A DNA stretch of 64,000 nucleotides from Fen-1231 sp035286465 (GCA_035286465.1 DATEDF010000070.1:1-64000), one strand, 5' to 3'; positions 35,270-43,413 are shown, counted from the stretch's first letter. The notes: a model not told the origin generated them from the sequence alone. Translations and numbers: made by a program.

Positions 35270-35300
35270 AAAAGGGCCGCGCGATCGCTCGCGCGGCCCT
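35270..35300 (-). terminator. intrinsic terminator of ssrA
   Basis: A perfect 12-bp stem (35273-35284 with 35289-35300, loop of 4) is followed on the minus strand by TTTT (35273-35270). There is no T-run on the plus strand, so it serves ssrA rather than acr3. Confidence 0.85.
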
Positions 35301-35312
35301 GCGCCGTTCCAG

Positions 35313-35670
35313 TGGAGGCGGGGAGATTCGAACTCCCGTCTTGCATAAGATCTTCCGCGACATCTACGTGCGTAGCCCACGGATTGATGTCTCCAGCCGC
35401 TGGCTCGTGGGCCACCCACGGCTGGATGAGCCCCCTGGAGTTTCGCCCGTCGGCGGGAGGCGCGCCGCCGGGCTAGCCCGGATTTGCGTTACCTGAGGAC
35501 CGCCCCGGGCGGGCTGCCGTTCAGGCACTGCTGCAGTGAAGCCGAAGCTTTACGCAGCGAGAGCGAAGTTTGAGTTCGCGGTTGAAAGTTTCCCGGGTGT
35601 TTTACCAGGGACCCGAGGACCTGGGCACGCCGCCGCGGGGCCACCTACACAATCGAAACCGGTCGCCCCC
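35313..35670 (-). ncRNA. ssrA: transfer-messenger RNA (tmRNA)
   Basis: About 358 nt. The 5' end GGGGGCG (from 35670) pairs with CGCCTCC (35320-35314) to make the acceptor stem with one G-U pair; the discriminator is A35313. The T arm GGGAGTTCGAATCTCCC lies near the 3' end. CCA is not encoded and must be added. The tag frame at 35580-35551 reads ANSNFALAA then TAA, ending in the ALAA degron. tmRNA rescues stalled ribosomes with SmpB, which is not in this window. Confidence 0.95.
35551..35580 (-). other. ssrA: tmRNA tag reading frame
   Basis: Resume codon GCG at 35580, nine codons A-N-S-N-F-A-L-A-A, stop TAA at 35553-35551. One residue shorter than the E. coli encoded tag (ANDENYALAA), with the protease-recognised C terminus kept. 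Confidence 0.9.
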
Positions 35671-35682
35671 GGTACGCGCTGA

Positions 35683-35710
35683 AAGCTAGCGCCACGGGGG
35701 CAAGGGACAA
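35683..35710 (-). promoter_or_regulatory. predicted ssrA promoter
   Basis: Minus strand TTGTCC (35710-35705), 16-bp spacer, TAGCTT (35688-35683). Start would be about 6 nt before the mature 5' end, consistent with RNase P trimming. The -35 lies inside the heptad repeat array. Confidence 0.45.
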
Positions 35711-35762
35711 GTGAGGGGGAACGGCAGGGACAAGGAACGAGTGAGAGGGACAAGGGACAAGG
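35701..35762. repeat. heptad-type repeat array, left arm
   Basis: Degenerate 7-bp units around AAGGGAC and AAGTGAG: GGGACAAG occurs four times (for example 35726-35735 and twice in 35746-35762). GGGACAAGTGAG at 35704-35715 is inverted exactly at 35874-35885. About 110 bp without a gene lie between the arms. Confidence 0.65.
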
Positions 35763-35862
35763 CCCCTCTGTGAGGGCACAGCAATGGGGGCGGAGGAGTG
35801 AGAGCGTGCATCTCACTGCCCTCCCCTCGTGCACTGGTTTCTGGCTTTTCGAGGTTGCTTCC

Positions 35863-35896
35863 CCCCTGTCTCTCTCACTTGTCCCCTGTCCCTGCC
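35863..35896. repeat. heptad-type repeat array, right arm (inverted)
   Basis: CTCACTTGTCCC (35874-35885) is the exact inverse of the left arm, followed by CTGTCCCTGCC, the inverse of the GGCAGGGACA in that arm. It ends just before the stop of the GGDEF gene. Confidence 0.65.
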
Positions 35897-35898
35897 TT

Positions 35899-37557
35899 TC
35901 AGGACTCCGAGCGCACGCAGTTCCTCCCATCCCGCTTCGCCCGGTACATCGCCCGATCCGCCGTCTCGAACAACTTCGCGCGCATCGCGAGGCCCGCCCC
36001 CGCGTGGTACGTCGCCACGCCGAAGCTGGCCGTCACCCGGATGTCCGTCGTCCGCCACCCGACGACCGACGCTTCGAGGTGGGCCCGCAGGCGCTCGGCC
36101 AATTCGAGCGCGCCGCCGAGCGACGTCTGCGGAAGAATCACGCAGATCTCCTCGCCCCCGATGCGGGCGCAGACGTCGGTCGTACGCACGAGATCGCGCG
36201 TGACGTCCGCGAGCCGCCGCAGGACCGCGTCGCCGGCCTCGTGTCCGTACGTGTCATTGACGACCTTGAAACGGTCCACGTCGGCGACGACGAGCGCGCA
36301 CGTGCCGCCGAAGCGGTCGGTCTGATCGAGGGCGCGGCGCAGCTCTTCGTCGAAGTGGCGCCGGTTCCAGAGCCCGGTGAGCTGGTCGGTGCGCGAGCGC
36401 CGGCTCACCTCCTCGATCTCCCACGCCGCCTCGAGCGCCGAGGCCGCGAGCTGCGCGATGAGGTGCACGGTGCGCAGATCGCTCGGCCGGATGACGCCTT
36501 TTTCGCGCGCCCCGATCACGAGGGCGCCGATGGTGATCTTGGCGCGCTGCAGCGGGAGGATCGCGAGCGACCCGGTGTCGGGCACCCGTGCCGCGGGTGA
36601 GTAGAGCATCTGCACGCCGGCCACGGCGCTCGCGTCCTCCCAGAGCCGCTGTGTTCCGTCGAGGCAGACGCCGCCCACGAGCGACTCGGGTTCCACGGGA
36701 TCGTCGGGCAAGGGCGCCGGGTCGGGGTACTGTTTCGTCGCGTGTCGCACGGCACCGCGACGCACGTCGGGATTCCACGCGACGAGCGCGGCGAAGGTCG
36801 CCCCGCTCGCATCGAGCACGCTCTCCGCAATGCCGCGCTCGAGCTCTTCCTGCTCGCCGGTGACCTGCAGCTCCTGCGCGTTCCGCATCAGCGCGCGCAT
36901 CCGGCGGTTCTGCCGCGCGACCTCGTTGCGCGTGACCTGCAACTCGACGAGCTGTGCGAGGCGCTGCGCGTGCCGGGGCAGCCAGAGCTTGAGGTCCGTG
37001 CGCGATCCCCGGATGCCGCCTTCGGCGTGCAGGACGAGCGCGCCGCCCGCCTGCCCCGTCGGACCAAGCGCCACGACCCACTCCAGCGGCACGCGTGCGG
37101 CGGCGAGCGACGGCGGGTCCTCCGCGCGATCGAAGCTGACGACTCCCTCACCGGCGGCCCAGGCCACGAGCCCGCGTTGCTGCTCCGTGCCCCACGGGAC
37201 GGCGCTCGGCGCGCCCGGGTGGTTCCACGCGACCGGCAGGAAAGGGGCGCTGTCGGAGCCGCGCGCGAAGAGCATCGCATCGTCAGCACCGTGCTGCGCC
37301 GCGACGTCTCCCAGGTAGCCCCTGAGGTCGTCCGCGAGCTCGCGTTCGCGTGCCTCGAATCCTTCCGTCGTCTGGATGGGGTCACGCAATGCCGCGAGCA
37401 TGGAGGCGCGCAGCCCGCGGGCGGGCGACCGGCGATCCCCCACACGCTCGGACCCGGCGCCGCGACGGAGCAGGGCCGCACGCTGCCGCCGGATCCACCA
37501 GCCGAGGGCGACGAGCGCGAGAATGGCCCCGATCAGCCCGGCGAGGACGTAGGACAT
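35899..37557 (-). CDS. diguanylate cyclase with GAF-like domains
   Basis: 552 residues. One N-terminal membrane helix (LAGLIGAILALVALGWWI), two GAF-like regions (about 60-200 and 225-370, the second with LAILPLQRAKITIGALVIG), then a GGDEF domain from TDQLTGLWNRRHFDEEL. The active-site loop reads GGEEI, not GGEEF; an I-site RTTD lies five residues before it. Synthesis of c-di-GMP with product inhibition is likely. A -10-like TAGAAT ends 5 bp before the ATG. The HD-GYP protein at 11299 could be an opposing enzyme. Confidence 0.88.
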   Translation of the reverse strand: MSYVLAGLIGAILALVALGWWIRRQRAALLRRGAGSERVGDRRSPARGLRASMLAALRDPIQTTEGFEARERELADDLRGYLGDVAAQHGADDAMLFARGSDSAPFLPVAWNHPGAPSAVPWGTEQQRGLVAWAAGEGVVSFDRAEDPPSLAAARVPLEWVVALGPTGQAGGALVLHAEGGIRGSRTDLKLWLPRHAQRLAQLVELQVTRNEVARQNRRMRALMRNAQELQVTGEQEELERGIAESVLDASGATFAALVAWNPDVRRGAVRHATKQYPDPAPLPDDPVEPESLVGGVCLDGTQRLWEDASAVAGVQMLYSPAARVPDTGSLAILPLQRAKITIGALVIGAREKGVIRPSDLRTVHLIAQLAASALEAAWEIEEVSRRSRTDQLTGLWNRRHFDEELRRALDQTDRFGGTCALVVADVDRFKVVNDTYGHEAGDAVLRRLADVTRDLVRTTDVCARIGGEEICVILPQTSLGGALELAERLRAHLEASVVGWRTTDIRVTASFGVATYHAGAGLAMRAKLFETADRAMYRAKRDGRNCVRSES

Positions 37558-37627
37558 GCTCTATTCTACGCCGCCGCGGCACGCGCGCACCGCGCTGTGC
37601 CGCGCCATCCGGGGCAGGAGCGGCCCG

Positions 37628-38389
37628 CTACGGCGAGAGGACCCTCGCGGCCGCCATCGCCGCGCCGAACCCGTTGTCAATGTTGCACACCGTCACGCCG
37701 GCGGCGCAGCTGTTGAGCATCGTGAGGAGCGCCGAGAGCCCCCGGAAGCTCGCGCCGTAGCCGACGCTCGTCGGCACGGCGATCACCGGCACGTGGACGA
37801 GGCCGCCCACGACGGATGGCAGCGCCCCGTCCATCCCCGCCACGACGATCACGGCAGCGGCCGCACCCAGCGCGTCGCGATGAGCCAGGAGTCGGTGCAG
37901 CCCGGCCACACCGACGTCCGCGACGCGTGCCACGGCGAGCCCGAGCGCCTCGAGCGTCGCCGCGGCTTCTTCGGCGACCGGCAGGTCGCTGGTGCCCGCC
38001 GTGACGATCAGCACCGTCCGGGCCGCGCGCTGGTCGTCCGCCTTCTGCCGTCCGCGTTCCGCCAGATGCACCGTGCGTGCGAGCGCATTCTCGTGCGCCT
38101 CGTGAAAACGGGCGAGGAGCGCTGCTCGCTGCTCATCGCCGGTGCGCGTCACGAGGAAACCGTCGCCGCGTTCGGCGAGCCGCTCGCAGATGGTCACGAG
38201 CTGGGCGACGGTCTTCCCCTCCCCGAAAACGACCTCGGGGAACCCCTGCAGGAGCGCCCGATGGTGATCAATCGTCGCGAAGGGAAGCGCCTCGATCGGC
38301 TCCGTGTCGAGCTCCACGAGCGCCTGCTCCACGGAGGCCCGGCCCGCCGCGACATCCTCGAGCAGCGCGCGGACCCGCGCGCGCCTCAT
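37628..38389 (-). CDS. larB: LarB-like nicel-pincer cofactor biosynthesis protein (PurE-related)
   Basis: 253 residues. The C-terminal 130 residues are PurE-like (VLIVTAGTSDLPVAEEAA, then GMDGALPSVVGGL and CNIDNGFGAA); the N terminus has the LarB-specific EVVFGEGKT. In lactate racemase-type systems LarB carboxylates and hydrolyses nicotinate adenine dinucleotide for the nickel-pincer cofactor. larC and larE are not in the window. Overlaps dus by ATGA. Confidence 0.88.
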   Translation of the reverse strand: MRRARVRALLEDVAAGRASVEQALVELDTEPIEALPFATIDHHRALLQGFPEVVFGEGKTVAQLVTICERLAERGDGFLVTRTGDEQRAALLARFHEAHENALARTVHLAERGRQKADDQRAARTVLIVTAGTSDLPVAEEAAATLEALGLAVARVADVGVAGLHRLLAHRDALGAAAAVIVVAGMDGALPSVVGGLVHVPVIAVPTSVGYGASFRGLSALLTMLNSCAAGVTVCNIDNGFGAAMAAARVLSP

Positions 38390-39429
38390 GCGTGAGAGGC
38401 CTCGAGCAGCTCCACGATGTCGGTCGCGGCGGAGGACGCGCCGCGCTCCAGGTGCAGGCCACCAGCCAGATACTCGGCGAAAATCCCCTCCACCTCGCCG
38501 AAACTCTCAACGAGGTGCAGCCGGCGCCGCAGATCCGCGGACTCCGGAAGGCCGCGCACGTACCAGCCGAGGTGCTTCCGGAACTCGATCGCCGCGCCCT
38601 CCGGGTCGCGCTCGTACTCCTGCACGAGTCGCGCGTGTTCGAGCGCGATCCCGAAACGCTCCTCGACCCCCGGTGTGCCCGGCGGCTCCACGCCCTCGAG
38701 CAGCGCGCGTGCCTGCGCGAAAATCCACGGCTGCCCGAACGACCCGCGCGCGATCATCACGCCGGCGCAACCGGTGGCGTGCTGCATCCGCCACGCGTCC
38801 TCGGCGGTCTTGATGTCGCCGTTCCCGATGACCGGAATCTCGATCGCCTCGACCACCTGCGCGATTTCCTCCCACCGCGCCTGTCCCGTGTACATCTGCG
38901 AGCGCGTGCGGGGATGCAGCGCGATCGCGCGCGCGCCCGCGTCCTGGCAGCGCCGGGCGATCGTCACCGGATCGCGCGACTCGTCGCTCCAGCCGCTCCG
39001 GATCTTGCACGTCACGGGCAGGTGCGTCGCGGCGACCACGGCGCGAATGATGTCCTCCACGAGTCCGAGATCCTTGAGGCATCCCGAGCCGCCGTTCCGA
39101 CGCACGACCTTCTTGACCGGACACCCGAAGTTGATGTCAAGGAACTCGGGCTGAAACTCGTCGGTCACGAGTGCGGCCGCCTCGGCCATCGCGCCCGGTT
39201 CGGCGCCGTAGATCTGGACACCGATCGGCCGCTCGTCCGCGCCGAAGGCGAGCTTCGAAAAGGTCGAGCGATTCTCGCGGCGAATTCCCTCAGCGGACAG
39301 AAACTCGGTGACCACCACGTCGGCGCCAAAGCGGCGGCACAGGCGTCTGAAGGGCGACTCCGACACGCCTGCCATCGGCGCCAGGATCAGCGGGATGCGG
39401 AAGGGAACTCGATAGGGAAAGGCAGGCAC
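38386..39429 (-). CDS. dus: tRNA-dihydrouridine synthase
   Basis: 347 residues. FMN barrel with LAPMAGVSESPFRRL, the catalytic Cys in INFGCPVKKVVRRNGGSG, and IPVIGNGDI. Reduces uridine in tRNA D loops; resembles DusB. Several in-frame starts exist (GTG 39471, TTG 39465, GTG 39429). GTG 39429 is chosen because a TTGCAA-N17-TAGCTT promoter ends 7 bp before it, which would give a leaderless mRNA; the family start (PFRIPLILAPM) also fits. Confidence 0.92.
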   Translation of the reverse strand: MPAFPYRVPFRIPLILAPMAGVSESPFRRLCRRFGADVVVTEFLSAEGIRRENRSTFSKLAFGADERPIGVQIYGAEPGAMAEAAALVTDEFQPEFLDINFGCPVKKVVRRNGGSGCLKDLGLVEDIIRAVVAATHLPVTCKIRSGWSDESRDPVTIARRCQDAGARAIALHPRTRSQMYTGQARWEEIAQVVEAIEIPVIGNGDIKTAEDAWRMQHATGCAGVMIARGSFGQPWIFAQARALLEGVEPPGTPGVEERFGIALEHARLVQEYERDPEGAAIEFRKHLGWYVRGLPESADLRRRLHLVESFGEVEGIFAEYLAGGLHLERGASSAATDIVELLEASHA

Positions 39430-39436
39430 TGACCGC

Positions 39437-39465
39437 AAGCTAAGCGCAGTGGCAACTGCTTGCAA
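39437..39465 (-). promoter_or_regulatory. predicted dus-larB promoter (leaderless)
   Basis: Minus strand TTGCAA (39465-39460), 17-bp spacer, TAGCTT (39442-39437); GTG 39429 begins 7 bp after the -10. Decides the dus start. Confidence 0.45.
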
Positions 39466-39474
39466 CGTCACGAT

Positions 39475-39503
39475 TTGACGCCTCTTGGCACTTGCATTAG
39501 CTT
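39475..39503 (+). promoter_or_regulatory. predicted ptsN promoter
   Basis: TTGACG (39475-39480), 17-bp spacer, TAGCTT (39498-39503), divergent from the dus promoter. Leaves a leader of about 75 nt before ptsN. Confidence 0.5.
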
Positions 39504-39550
39504 AGCCGCACCACCCCTCTCTCCCGAGAATCACCGCCGTTCGTCCGCCC

Positions 39551-39585
39551 CTGCCCCCTGCCCCCTGCCCCCTGCCGCCTGTCGA
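39551..39585. repeat. heptad repeat CTGCCCC x3 plus two degenerate copies
   Basis: CTGCCCC at 39551, 39558 and 39565, then CTGCCGC and CTGTCGA, abutting the ptsN ATG and taking the place of a ribosome site. One-sided; no inverted partner nearby. Confidence 0.85.
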
Positions 39586-40038
39586 ATGGAACTGCGCGAG
39601 TTCTTCTCCGAGGACGCGGTCAAGCTCGAGCTGGAAGGCACCACGAAGGACGAGGTGCTGAAGGAGCTGATCACCCTGCTCGGTCTCGACGAGAAGAACG
39701 AGGCGATGCTCTTCAAGATGCTCAAGCGGCGGGAGAATCTCGGGTCCACCGGGATCGGCCGCGGGATCGCGATCCCGCACTGCCGCTCGCTCGTGGTGAA
39801 CAAGCTGCGCGTGGCGTTCGGCCGGAAGACCGCAGGCCTCGACTTCAAGGCCATTGACGAGAAGCCGGTGCATTTCTTCTTCCTGATCGTCGCGCCGCCG
39901 CTCGAGGTCTCGAACCAGTACCTCCCCGTGCTCGGGAAGATCGCGCAGTTCTCGAAGGAGCCGGACGTGCCGGACCGGCTCCTCGCGCTCACGCAACCCG
40001 CCGGGTTCATGCAGCTCCTGGAGGAGAAGGGCGTCTAG
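39586..40038 (+). CDS. ptsN: PTS EIIA(Ntr)-like nitrogen regulatory protein
   Basis: 150 residues, full length. The phosphorylatable histidine is H65 in GRGIAIPHCRS; the C-terminal part FFFLIVAPPLEVSNQYLPVL is family-typical. A regulatory phosphocarrier rather than a sugar transporter. It is intact, unlike the remnant at 5158-5426. No Shine-Dalgarno sequence is visible: the upstream 35 bp are CTGCCCC repeats. Confidence 0.9.
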   Translation: MELREFFSEDAVKLELEGTTKDEVLKELITLLGLDEKNEAMLFKMLKRRENLGSTGIGRGIAIPHCRSLVVNKLRVAFGRKTAGLDFKAIDEKPVHFFFLIVAPPLEVSNQYLPVLGKIAQFSKEPDVPDRLLALTQPAGFMQLLEEKGV

Positions 40039-40070
40039 CAGGGCGAGGGCGCGGGCGACATCTTCGGAGC

Positions 40071-41174
40071 ATGCGTCCTTCCCTTCTCGCCCCGGTTCTC
40101 GCGTCGCTCGCCGTCGCGCCTGCCCTCGCGCTCGGCGCACAGAGCGCCGATCCACACCAGATCGTCACAGTCGGAACGGCCACGGCCGCGCGCGGCGAGC
40201 GCGCCTACGGCTCCATCGTCGTGCCGCCGGGGTCCGACTCCGGCACCATCATCCGCGTGGCCGTGATCAACGGCGCCAGACCCGGGCCCGTCGTCGCGTT
40301 CATCTCGGGCGCGCACGGCACCGAGTACACCTCCATCGTCGCGCTCACACGGCTCATTGAGCGCGTGGACCCGAAGGCGGTCGCCGGCACGGTGATTGTC
40401 GTGCCGCTGGTGAACGTCGCGTCGTTCGAGCAGATGGTGCCGCATATCAATCCGGTGGACCGGAAGGGAATGAACGCGAGCTATCCCGGCAGTGCGTCGG
40501 GGACGCAGACGGAGCGCGCGCTCGCGCTCGTCGCCGCGCAGGTGGTGCGGCCCGCCGACGTCGTCGTGGACCTGCACGGCGGCGACCTCGACGAGGACCT
40601 CACGCCGTACAGTTACTGGATTCGAAGCGGCGTCGCGCGACAGGACGCCGACTCCCGCGCGCTCGCGCTCGCCTTCGGGCTCGACCTGATCATCGTGCGT
40701 GACATTGACGTCACGAACCCGGCGAGCACACGCGGGCTTTCCGGGTACGCGATCTCACTCGGCAAGACGGCCTTCGTCGCCGAAGCCGGACGCACGGGGG
40801 TGGTCACGAAGGCCGAAACGGACGCACTCATCAACGGCTCGCTCAACGTGCTGGGCGCGCTCAAGATGCTCGTCCGGCCCACGAACCCGGCGGCGGCACG
40901 CGTCACCTGGGTCGGGAACGATCAGCGCGTGCGCGCGGACAGCGGCGCGATGTTCTACGCCGCGGTGGCGCGCCGAAGCCGGGTGGCCAAGGGCCAGAAG
41001 GTCGGATATGTCACCGACTACGTGGGCCGGTCCCTGGGCGACGTGCTCGCGCCGCAGGCGGGCGTCGTCACGTTCATTCGCGGCGTGCCGTCGCTTTCGC
41101 GCGGCGCGACGATCGTCACCGTTGCAGAGGTGTACGGGAAGACGCCTCCACCGTACAGGAAGCCGGCGCCCTGA
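40071..41174 (+). CDS. secreted succinylglutamate desuccinylase/aspartoacylase-family deacylase (M14-like)
   Basis: 367 residues. Signal peptide to about residue 23 (LALGAQ). The zinc site has HGTE in SGAHGTEYTS and the third ligand in VVVDLHGGD. The C-terminal beta domain (YVGRSLGDVLAPQAGVVTFI) is as in AstE/AspA-family enzymes. Probably a periplasmic amide hydrolase; substrate unknown. It follows ptsN by 32 bp. Confidence 0.8.
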   Translation: MRPSLLAPVLASLAVAPALALGAQSADPHQIVTVGTATAARGERAYGSIVVPPGSDSGTIIRVAVINGARPGPVVAFISGAHGTEYTSIVALTRLIERVDPKAVAGTVIVVPLVNVASFEQMVPHINPVDRKGMNASYPGSASGTQTERALALVAAQVVRPADVVVDLHGGDLDEDLTPYSYWIRSGVARQDADSRALALAFGLDLIIVRDIDVTNPASTRGLSGYAISLGKTAFVAEAGRTGVVTKAETDALINGSLNVLGALKMLVRPTNPAAARVTWVGNDQRVRADSGAMFYAAVARRSRVAKGQKVGYVTDYVGRSLGDVLAPQAGVVTFIRGVPSLSRGATIVTVAEVYGKTPPPYRKPAP

Positions 41175-41175
41175 C

Positions 41176-41793
41176 CTACGCCGCGCCCCTCCCCCGGGGG
41201 AAGAGGTAGGTTCGGGCCGTCAGCTTGTGCTCCGCCACCGCCCGCGTGATGTCCATCGTCGTGACGATGCCCTCCAGTTCCCGCTCCTGGAGCACGAGGA
41301 TGCGATGGACGTTCGCGCGGCGCATGTAGTCCGCGGCGGCCGTCACCGCCGTATCCGGGGGCAAGGCGACGACGTCGCGCGTCATCACCTCGTCCACCGT
41401 GTGCTCCTCGAGCACATCCAGCGCGCCGGACGCGCCCACCCGGAGCCGGGCCTCGGCGTCGGGGCTGGGCGCCGACCAGAGTTCGGTGAAGTACGTGGCG
41501 GCGGGCTCGTTTTCCTCCTCGAGCGACGGCAGGCCGTCCGATTCCCCCGGCGGCAGTTCGTCCCATCCTCCCGCGCGCCGGTTGGTGTCCTCGGCCTCCT
41601 CACCGCGCTCGGGCGCGGACGCGACAAACGTCAGGAGATCCGTCGTGGACACCACGCCGACAACCGTCATCCCTTTCACAACCGGCGCGCCGGTGATGTG
41701 TCGCTGCGCGAACAGCTCCAATGCGCGCCGCAGCGTCATGTCTTCCGACACGACGACGACTTCGCGCGTCATGATGTCCCGGAGCTTCAACAC
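41176..41793 (-). CDS. protein with two CBS domains
   Basis: 205 residues from a GTG. One CBS motif at 1-60 (LRDIMTREVVVVSEDMTLRR, GVVSTTDLL), an acidic linker (60-120), and a second CBS at about 130-185 (VDEVMTRDVVALPPDTAV, GIVTTMDITRAV). No effector domain, so it probably binds an adenine nucleotide and regulates a partner. It overlaps the stop of a truncated CBS frame. Confidence 0.85.
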   Translation of the reverse strand: MLKLRDIMTREVVVVSEDMTLRRALELFAQRHITGAPVVKGMTVVGVVSTTDLLTFVASAPERGEEAEDTNRRAGGWDELPPGESDGLPSLEEENEPAATYFTELWSAPSPDAEARLRVGASGALDVLEEHTVDEVMTRDVVALPPDTAVTAAADYMRRANVHRILVLQERELEGIVTTMDITRAVAEHKLTARTYLFPRGRGAA

Positions 41794-41927
41794 TGGACCC
41801 GCCCTCCCCCGGCGCCCACGGGAAGCATGCCGACGCCGTGCGTGCTCATCAGCACCGTGGTGGTTTTCGCGCTGGCGTCCGCGGTCACGGCGAACGGATT
41901 CGCCGTCATCAGGTCTCTGGCAATCAT
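41787..41927 (-). pseudogene. truncated CBS-domain fragment
   Basis: 46 codons from ATG 41927: a CBS first half (MIARDLMTANPFAVTADASA, then MSTHGVGMLPV) that breaks into GAGGGRVQC and stops where the second half (G-x-V-x-x-x-D) should begin. The stop overlaps the next gene's GTG. Probably a truncated gene; a short functional peptide cannot be excluded. Confidence 0.45.
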
Positions 41928-42139
41928 GGCGCTCCTCTTCCGGAGGCGCCTCGATGCGCAGCCTAAGGGGCGAGCGCGCGCCGTGCGTCGGGCGTGCTGA
42001 TCACACCACGTCAGGCAAAGTACGACGTGACTGCGCTTGTCGTCACTCCCTCGCGCGGTACGTTTCCTCCGCTTCCCGCACGGCGCATCAGTCCCTCCCT
42101 GACTGACACGGCGCGTGCGCGGTCGCACCGTAGGAGGTG

Positions 42140-42823
42140 ATGACGGTTCCGTTGAGCGCGAGTCACGAGCGCGACGTCGGCATCTGGATCGGCGAGGCGC
42201 AACTGAAGGGCACGTTGGCGGTGCCCGACGGCGCGCTCGCGCTCGTCGTCTTCGCGCACGGGAGCGGGTCGAGCCGTCGCAGCAGCCGGAACCGCTTCGT
42301 CGCGCAGACCCTGCACGAACGCGGCATCGGGTCGCTCCTTTTCGACCTGCTCACGCCGGCCGAAGAGGAGGTGGACGAGCGCACGGCGCGACTGCGCTTC
42401 GACATTCCGCTGCTCGCCGGCCGGCTGGTGGGCGTCACCGATTGGGTGCGTGCGCAGGTTGACACCGGCGCGCTCTCGCTCGGCTACTTCGGCGCCAGCA
42501 CGGGCGCGGCCGCCGCGCTCGTCGCCGCCGGCGAGCGGCCGGGAGTGGTGAAGGCGGTGGTCTCGCGCGGGGGGCGCCCCGACCTCGCGGGCGCGGCGCT
42601 GCCGCGCGTGATTGCACCTACGCTCCTCATCGTCGGCGGCCTCGACGAGCAGGTGATCGCGCTCAACCGCCTCGCATTGCGGCGTCTCACCTGCCCCGCG
42701 CGGCTCAAGATCGTCCCGCATGCCACGCACCTCTTCCCGGAGCCGGGTGCGCTCGAGACGGCCACGCGGCTCGCGGCGGACTGGTTCGAGGCGCACCTCC
42801 CCGGCGCCGCTCGCAGCTCCTGA
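42140..42823 (+). CDS. alpha/beta hydrolase, dienelactone hydrolase-like
   Basis: 227 residues. Nucleophile elbow GYFGASTGAA, acid in VGGLDEQV and His in PHATHLFPEPG give a complete triad. ALVVFAHGSGSSRRSSRN is the oxyanion region, as in the small dienelactone-hydrolase-like family. A strong TAGGAGG lies right before the start; a GTG one codon earlier overlaps it. No neighbours indicate a substrate. Confidence 0.82.
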   Translation: MTVPLSASHERDVGIWIGEAQLKGTLAVPDGALALVVFAHGSGSSRRSSRNRFVAQTLHERGIGSLLFDLLTPAEEEVDERTARLRFDIPLLAGRLVGVTDWVRAQVDTGALSLGYFGASTGAAAALVAAGERPGVVKAVVSRGGRPDLAGAALPRVIAPTLLIVGGLDEQVIALNRLALRRLTCPARLKIVPHATHLFPEPGALETATRLAADWFEAHLPGAARSS

Positions 42824-42885
42824 CGTCGCGCGCAGGTTTCGCGACCCCGCCCATCCTCTCGAAGCAGTTGATGAAGGCGTGGCCG

Positions 42886-43413
42886 CTATGGCGTCGCGAA
42901 CCAGGGCGCCTCGATCCCGAGGTGGGAATAGCGATCCACGCAGACGGTCCAGCGCCCCCGATCGCCGCGCACCAGCACCGAGTATCCCTCGGAGGCCGGC
43001 GACTCGTTCACCATCCACTGCAGCCACAGTTCGCCGTGCCGCTGCCCTCGCACGGCACCGGAGGCACGTCCGCGTGGTGGGACGGCCTTCCACTCGAGCA
43101 CGGCCCGGGGAAAGAGCCGGTGCGCGCCGTCCGGACCCCAGCACGTCATCTCGGGCCTCTCCCAGATGACGAGGTCCTTGCACACGTCCACCTTGAGGCG
43201 CTCGCCGGGCCAAGACGGCCGCTGAGGTACGGCGACCTCGATGCCGATCTGGCGAGCGTCGAAGAGCTCGCCATCGGAGTGCACCACGGCAAGCAGCGGG
43301 CCGAACGCGAAGAGGCTGACCAACTCGCGCTCGCGCACGAACGGCGCATCAGCGGCCTGGAGTCGCCGTGACAGGTTCTCGAACGCGGTTCGAAGCTGAT
43401 CTTGCAGTCGCAC
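42886..43413 (-). CDS. hypothetical protein with a possible PD-(D/E)XK-like core
   Basis: 175 residues from GTG 43413. An N-terminal helix (LQDQLRTAFENLSRRLQAAD) precedes a mixed alpha/beta region with KVDVCKDLVIWER and, some 25 residues later, PRAVLEWKAV: an Asp before a strand and a Glu-x-Lys, as in PD-(D/E)XK nucleases. C-terminal part rich in Trp and Tyr. I do not recognise the family. It stands 70 bp after porB and may be separate from that operon. Confidence 0.5.
   Translation of the reverse strand: MRLQDQLRTAFENLSRRLQAADAPFVRERELVSLFAFGPLLAVVHSDGELFDARQIGIEVAVPQRPSWPGERLKVDVCKDLVIWERPEMTCWGPDGAHRLFPRAVLEWKAVPPRGRASGAVRGQRHGELWLQWMVNESPASEGYSVLVRGDRGRWTVCVDRYSHLGIEAPWFATP

Noticed and set aside
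35550..35930. Minus-strand open frame of 126 codons ending in ANSNFALAA
   Set aside because: It reads through the tmRNA and the repeat arm; the ending is the tmRNA tag itself, not a protein gene.
39430..39471. Longer dus start at GTG 39471
   Set aside because: It would place the predicted -10 inside the gene and adds residues not found at the family start; not excluded.
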